In this document: positions 58,140 through 64,000 of the stretch, in pieces
Layout: each line of letters opens with the position of its first letter
How positions within the stretch are numbered: position 1 is the first letter of the stretch
DNA from: Piezodorus guildinii
Lineage: Eukaryota > Arthropoda > Insecta > Hemiptera > Pentatomidae
Reading direction: 5' to 3'
NCBI GenBank assembly: GCA_023052935.1
Contig: CM041295.1
Location: forward strand, 164,505,366-164,569,365
DNA: 64,000 bases
Program-made: the position numbers and the translations under genes
Notes under the pieces: generated by a model
Database searches by the model: none
Told to the model about the DNA's origin: nothing
The model's input: the letters and a program-made list of their open reading frames with translations, nothing else

Positions 58140-58610
58140 AAAGAGATTTAGAAAATGTAAACATTAAACAGTTTACGAAAAATGTAAGCATTGGGAAGGT
58201 TATGTAACAGTTAGGAAGGTTTTAGAAAATGTAATCATAAGGAAGGTTATGAAACAGTTAGGAAGGTTTCAGATAATGTAAACATTGATAAGAATACAAA
58301 AAATGTAAAAATAGGGAAGGTTTATGAAACAGTTGGGAAGTTTTCAGATAATGTAAACATTGGGAAGTTTATTTAACAGTAAGGGAGGTTTCAGAAAATG
58401 TAAACAATAGGAAGGTTATGTAACAGCAATGGAGGTTTCAGATAATGTAAACAATAGGAAGGTTATGTAACAGCAAGGGAGGTTTCAGATAATGTAAACA
58501 ATGGGAAGATTGCTGAAAATGTAAACAGTAGGAAGGTTATGTAACAGTAAAGGAGGTTTCAGAAAATGTAAACAATAGGAAGGTTATGTAACAGTTAAAA
58601 TGGTTTCGTA
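58140..58610. repeat. ~47-bp minisatellite
   Basis: About ten variable units built from GGTTTCAGATAATGTAAACA, TAGGAAGGTTATGTAACAG and CAAGGGA. Many units are shortened or fused. Confidence 0.9.
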
Positions 58611-58838
58611 AAAGCACACATTACAATTTGACCATCGGACCTAGCCAGAAGGAACTCTCAAGTTAGGCACTGTGATTGGTTGGCCGATGAAGGAGTGAGG
58701 GGAGCAAAAATGCCGGCCGGGTAGACTCATGCCTTATAATGACTTAATATGCTCAAAACGTAGGGAAAAGAAAATGGCCGCCGGGTAGACTCATTCATGC
58801 TTTATAAAGACTTAATACCCTCAAACAGCAGTAAACAG

Positions 58839-59000
58839 GGGTCACGTGATCAAAAGGGGGCGTAGTCCTGTGGTTTAGGTTAGGTTGATAGGGGGTCACG
58901 TGATCAAAAGGAGGCGTGGTCTTGTGGTTTAGGTTAGGTTGATAGGGGGTCACGTGACTAAAAAGGGGCGTGGCCTGGTGGTTTAGGTTAGGTTGATGGT
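58839..59000. repeat. 54-bp repeats with CACGTG
   Basis: Three units, each with GGGTCACGTGA (at about 58839, 58893 and 58947), an A/G-rich block, GGCGTGG and TGGTTTAGGTTAGGTTGAT. CACGTG is a palindromic E-box core, and TTAGGTTAGG resembles two units of the arthropod telomere repeat. Confidence 0.9.
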
Positions 59001-59639
59001 GCGAACCACGGTGGTTAAGGTTATGTCGTGATGACGTCATAGGTGGTTTAGAGTGGTGAGGGAGGGGATGGAAGAATCGGTGTGCCAGCTCGCCCAATTC
59101 TTTTATACTAATCTACTACTACGGATTAATATATATTATTTGTTTAGTATTATACACTGATAACAAAGTTCCTTTATATTTTAAAGCAAAAATAAATTAA
59201 AATAAGACTATGTATAAAAAGGAAAGGCTTGATCGCGAACGACAGGTAGATCGCGAACGACAAGGACGATCGTTCAATAAAGGCCAGTTTTGGCGAGAAA
59301 CCATAGGCGCCGCCATTTTGCACTGAAGCCCTGTGCCATAACCGGTATATTATATCTACTGAGGTGCCTAGTATTGAAATTTCTTTTTACTTTGCTAAGA
59401 CGAATCATCTCCTCCCGAACTGTCTAGCGAACGAAATTTGCGACAATAGAGAGTGGCCGGGGATCCTCTCCTCTAGATCTATTTCTCTCAACTTTATTTA
59501 GGTCCTCGGGCGAGATTCGGACGCCCAAGGCGGCTCCAAAAGTGCAAACTACTCCCTCAGGAGATTCCCCAGATTTTACCGGTAGGGATACCTGATTTCT
59601 ATGGAGGGAGAAAGTTGGGCCTGCTCTGCTTAATTGAGC
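59001..59639. other. Spacer, no gene recognised
   Basis: Somewhat GC-richer than its surroundings at 59220-59640. No coding similarity is recognised. It may be part of the untranslated region of the LINE whose ORF1 lies at 59640-60103. Confidence 0.4.
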
Positions 59640-60103
59640 CCAACCTCCTTATTTTTCACTTGATTCTTCAAGCTTATATTTTCAATTAATAATTTTTCAA
59701 TTAACTGATCTTGTTTTTCGGCCCTCTCTTCTATTTATTTAAGACGTTCGTAGTTTTTTAAGCCAACATCTGTCTGTTCGCCTAAGGTTTCTTTTATATC
59801 CCTCATTTCTTCATTTATTCTTTCTAACTCGCTTAATATGGCTGCTATATTTTCCTCCATATTTTTACTGGGAGTTTTTGAACATAATTTTTTTACGTGG
59901 GATTTCGATAACTCACAGTGACCGCAAATCCATTTTTTCTTTGCTTGAGCTAGATCTGTTTCATTGACATTCGCACATTTAATGTGATAAATCATTTTGC
60001 ATGATGAACATGCAAGCGCAGTTTCTTTTCTAGATGCATTGGCTTTACAGATCGGACACACCACTATATCGAGTGTGTTGTTAACACTTGACTGGTAGAA
60101 TGA
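59640..60103 (-). pseudogene. LINE ORF1 relic with PHD finger and coiled coil
   Basis: The minus strand reads VCPICKANASRKETALACSS, then CKMIYHIKCANV and WICGHCELS. This is a C4HC3-type PHD finger (CPIC, CSSC, HIKC, CGHC). A helical region NMEENIAAILSELERINEEM follows, and after a TAA stop at about 59735 the coiled coil continues in the same frame (EERAEKQDQLIEKLL). PHD finger plus coiled coil is a common ORF1 layout in CR1-group LINEs. The frame is open upstream of the finger to at least 60103, but no convincing ATG is present. Confidence 0.68.
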
Positions 60104-62196
60104 AGTAAAGGGGAGAGACCATGGTGGAGAGAGGAGCGGTCTAATCTCTTCAATACTCTAGCCCAAGTAAACAACTACTGAAATATACTCAACAGTTATT
60201 AAACTACTTAGTCTCTTGTTCAATAGTTCTCCAAAGCACAGATAACTATTTGGTTAATCACCAAATCAAATATGATGCACTTTGAAATTTAATAAACATA
60301 GTACTTACAGGTATATAAATTAAATAAATAGATCTTAACAGGACAAATAACGAGGGTATTAAAGATGTTGACTGAACGAAGGCTCAAGCCAGATTCGCAT
60401 TTTGCACCTTTTTTCAATTTTCTCAAAAACGGCTCTAACGTGTTTAATTTAACTAACTATATTCATGTCAACTGTAATGGGCTTTAATATCATGAAGGTT
60501 CCATTCTGATTAAGACAAGGCTTAAATGCCGATATTTTAAATTTTCATCCTCTAAAGTACATTTAATTTTATAGTTTCGAAAAATAATTCTTCAACGAAA
60601 TTCAGTTCTTTTTCCAACAATGACTTTTTATTTCAAATTAACCACAAATCACTTTTTAATGTACTGATTTTTCCTAAAGATCAAATTGCTGGGAGATTGG
60701 ATTCAATAAAACTTTAATTTTAAGCATTACAAGCTCATTCCCTGAACTTTTAAGTTTAATTAATGGGTTAAATGAAATGAAGACATGTTCGGATGAATTT
60801 TATTATTTTAGATCAAATTACCAATAAGATTAAATTAATAATAACATTATAATAAAGTGTATACGATAATAACTAAAGTTTTTTTTATCTTATCATCACT
60901 CTCAATTACAGCTTTGAATGTTACATAAGTACTTTTATTCGCCCTTTTCAGTTCATTGTGACCCATTGGTTACTAAATATTTTAAAACTTTCAATATTTT
61001 GGAATAATAGCAAACTCCTTTTCTTAGAAAAGAGAAACATAATCATGAAAAATCAATTAATCATTCCATACCTGGAGTACCTAAACACTTCCACTGTAAA
61101 TGCTTAAAATTCAACATTTCACCTATTCTTGAATGCATTTTTTTTTTTTTTCCAGATAGTTTGAAATGTTAAAATATTCACTGAACTATACTTTCAATAT
61201 ACATTCTAAGCTCAAGAAAATATATCAAACAGATATTTCTTTTATTTTTTAATATAATTTATATATGCATTATTGCATTCTTTTTCATTTTCCACAAATT
61301 AATATGTAAAAATGGTCAGAGAGGGGTCAAAGAGGTAGAATAAGAATAACGACGAATCGTGACAATAACTTGATCTAGATCATAAATTTAAATCAGGAGC
61401 AAAATTTCTCAAGTTGATTAAAAAGCCTTAAAGTTGATTCGAAGGGAGTTCGACAAAGAGGAATGATTTTATTAAAGACGTTATAGAATAACAGCTTTAC
61501 ACTTGGGCCTAATAGCTAAGCAGAAAAAAGGAAGCTAATGGAAAAGCAAGTGTTGGACCGATTTTCTGAAGAAACAGTAAAAAATACTTGGTAGAGGCAA
61601 CATACAACTTTCACTTACCCCCTAGTAAAAAAATTCATGGAATAAGGAATTTAATTTTCTTGCAATATTTCATATATGAGCTAAGCCACACATACACATG
61701 CTAAAAAAACTTGATTTTTGTGGACCCAAGGGATCTGAAAACGTGTATTTCCGTTTAAAATTCAGATTCGAAAAATTTTCTTTACTATATACATAAATAA
61801 AATACCGTTAAGAGAAAGTAAAAAAGGCTTTAATGATAACAACAAGTATGGGAGCTGCAGGTAAAGAAGCATTGGAAGGAACAATAAACCTAAGAACATC
61901 AGTTAAATTATCTAATCAGCAGCATGCTGAAGAATACCGTCATGCTACAATATAATCTTGTAGTGAAAGAGAAAAATTTCAAAAATATATTATAAAAAAA
62001 GTCAAATTGAAATTCAATCAAACAAATGATAATAATAACTAGAGTTGCCATCAAAAGACAATCTTCACAAATCAGTTCCAAACATCAGAATCTGGGTGAA
62101 AAATGGAAGCCGCTTTACAAGCTTGAGAAAGTGTAAGTTTTGCCGTTAATCATCTTGACAAATGGCTTGATAAATTTACCCTATTCTTTACTTATA
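60104..62196. other. AT-rich stretch, no gene recognised
   Basis: Only short frames and no repeats of note. A T-run lies near 61138-61152. Confidence 0.5.
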
Positions 62197-62206
62197 TAGC
62201 ATTTCC

Positions 62207-62400
62207 AAGTCAATTGTAACCTTTTCCAAGTCAAATGTATCTTTTTCCAAGTCAAATGTAACCTTTTCCAAGTCAAATGTAATCCTTACCATTTCAAATG
62301 TAACCCTTTCCAAAGAAAATGTAATCATTTCCATTTCAAATGTCACCTTTTCCATTTCAAATGTTACCTTTTCAAAGTCAAAAGTCACCTTTTTCTTCAC
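62207..62400. repeat. 21-bp subterminal repeats, second foldback element
   Basis: About nine units of CCAAGTCAAATGTAACCTTT plus one base, with CCATTTCAAATG variants. On the minus strand they read as KVTFDLE-type heptads in a 70-codon frame, as in the other copy. Confidence 0.92.
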
Positions 62401-62639
62401 TTCTAGCCTTAAATATACCGTTTTATTTATTTATTTATTGAAAAATAATTAGTTTAATTAAAATTATGACTTTTTTAATTATTTATTAAATTATTTACTT
62501 GCACTGTTATTTTGTTGTTTTTTTAGATATTTGATATCAAGTTCTGCTTTTTACGAACTAATATTTTAAAAAATATTTAGTTTTAAAATAGTTGATGATT
62601 TTGAATTTTTAGAGGGGAGGGATAGTTCTTGGGAATAAT

Positions 62640-64000
62640 TAATGTGTTTTCGGGTATTATAGCTGTATTTTATATCGCTCATGGGTATTTCAACTCGCAT
62701 TTACATTTTAAGATTTTTATTGATATAAGGATGAATTATCAGGCATTCAGGTAGTTATTAATACGTTTTTCGAGCTGTATTTTTTATCGCACATGCGTAT
62801 TTCAACTCGCATTTACTTTTAATGTTTTTTATTGATATAGGGATGAATTATCATGCATTCCGGTGGTTATGATTACGTTTTTTGAGCTCTATCCTTTATC
62901 GCTCATGCGTATTTCAACTCGCATTTACTTTTTATGTTTTTTATTGATATAGGGATGAATTATCATGCATACGGGTGATTATGATTACGTTTTTTGAGCT
63001 CTATCCTTTATCGCTCATGCGTATTTCAACATGCATTTACTTTTAATGTTTTTTATTGATATGGGGATGAATTATCATGCATTCGGGTGGTTATGATTAC
63101 GTTTTTTGAGCTCTATCCTTTATCGCTCATGCGTATTTTAACTCGCATTTACTTTTTATGTTTTTTATTAATATAGGGATTAATTAGTGTGCATTCGGGT
63201 GGTTATGATTAGGTTTTTTGAGCTCTATCTTTTATCGCTCATGCGTATTTCAACATGCATTTACTTTTAATGTTTTTTATTGATATAGGGATGAATTATC
63301 ATGCATTCGGGTGGTTATGATTACGTTTTTTGAGCTGTATTTTTATTGCTCATGGGTAATTCTACTCGCATTTACTTTTTATGTTTTTTATTAATACAGG
63401 GATGAATTATCATGCATTCGGGTGGTTATGATCACGTTTTTTGAGCTCTATCCTTTATCGCTCATGCGTATTTCAACTTGCATTTTCTTTTAATGTTTTT
63501 TATTGATGTAGGCATTAATTGTTGTGCTTTCGGGTGGTTATGATTACGTTTTTTGAGCTCCATCCTTTATCGCTCATGGGTATTTCAACCCGCATTTACT
63601 ATATATGTTTTTTATTGATATAGGCATTAATTGTTGTGCTTTCGGGTGGTTATGATTACGTTTTTTGAGCTTTATTCTTTATACGCTCATGCGTATATTA
63701 ACTCGCATTTACTTTTAATGTTTTTTATTAATATAGGATTAATTTAGTGTGCATTCGGGTGGTTATGATTAGGTTTTTTTGAGCTCTATCTTTTATCGCT
63801 CATGCGTATTTCAACATGCATTTACTTTTAATGTTTTTTATTGATATAGGATTAATTGTGTGCTTTCGGGTGGTCATGATTACGTTTTTCGAGCTGTATT
63901 TTTTATCGCTCATGGTAATTCAACTCGCATTTACTTTTAATGTTTTTTATTGATATAGGCATTAATTTGTGCTTTCGGGTGGTATGATTACGTTTTTTGA
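62640..64000. repeat. 112-bp tandem array
   Basis: About twelve units. GATTACGTTTTTTGAGCT recurs at 62871, 62983 and 63095, spaced 112 bp; later units have small deletions. Each unit includes ATCGCTCATGCGTATTTCAA and TTTTTTATTGATATAGG. Confidence 0.95.

Larger units (their letters stand above)
62197..64000. mobile_element. Second foldback element, left arm (continues past window)
   Basis: Starts TAGCATTTCCAAGTCAA, the same terminus as the nested element at 33351, preceded by TATA. 21-bp subterminal repeats follow, then about 230 bp of unique AT-rich sequence, then a 112-bp tandem array to the window end. The opposite arm should lie beyond 64000. No gene is seen. Confidence 0.78.

Overview
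The window is eukaryotic, AT-rich DNA dominated by transposable elements. No host gene is recognised, and there is no rRNA, tRNA gene or CRISPR array. The mix of Jockey, CR1-like, RTE and I-type LINEs, an R2-like element with a restriction-like endonuclease, Penelope-like pieces, mariner, a tRNA-derived SINE and a decayed Polinton-type DNA polymerase B suggests an arthropod, most likely an insect. The species cannot be named from sequence alone.

Layout. 1-1.8 kb: broken Jockey LINE. 1.8-7.2 kb: no gene, one hammerhead-like core. 7.2-9.9 kb: mariner relic split by a SINE, then a Jockey ORF2 relic carrying a second SINE. 10.6-13.5 kb: a deleted Jockey ORF2 and the 3' half of an I-type LINE with RNase H. 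13.8-21.9 kb: minus-strand CR1-like LINE split by a nearly intact Jockey copy (A, 14021-18851) flanked by a perfect 12-14 bp target duplication. 22-24.4 kb: a 326-bp tandem duplication and a LINE ORF1. 24.5-31.1 kb: plus-strand RTE-type LINE split by Jockey copy B (25065-29895). 32.5-52.6 kb: a LINE (called LINE-D here) split by a 17.8-kb inverted-repeat element. 52.8-56.2 kb: decayed polymerase B. 58-59 kb: minisatellites. 59.6-60.1 kb: PHD-finger LINE ORF1 relic. 62.2 kb to the end: one arm of a second foldback-type element.

The main discovery candidate is the element at 33028-50818. Its two ends are inverted repeats, and TAA is present directly on both sides. Removing it leaves an uninterrupted LINE-D reading frame across the junction. 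Its arms are about 4.2-4.4 kb and consist largely of two tandem families (about 142 bp and about 185 bp). Its centre holds an R2-like retrotransposon, a kinesin-13-like N-terminal fragment, a Penelope GIY-YIG fragment and three copies of a segment with a hammerhead-ribozyme-like core. A smaller foldback element (33351-36697) is nested in the left arm. A relative of that smaller element lies at 62197-64000, with the same terminus and the same kind of 21-bp subterminal repeats but largely different array sequence. No transposase is recognised in either type, so any movement would need an enzyme supplied in trans.

Limits: all alignments were made by eye. Element ends supported by target duplications are good to a few bases; other boundaries are approximate.
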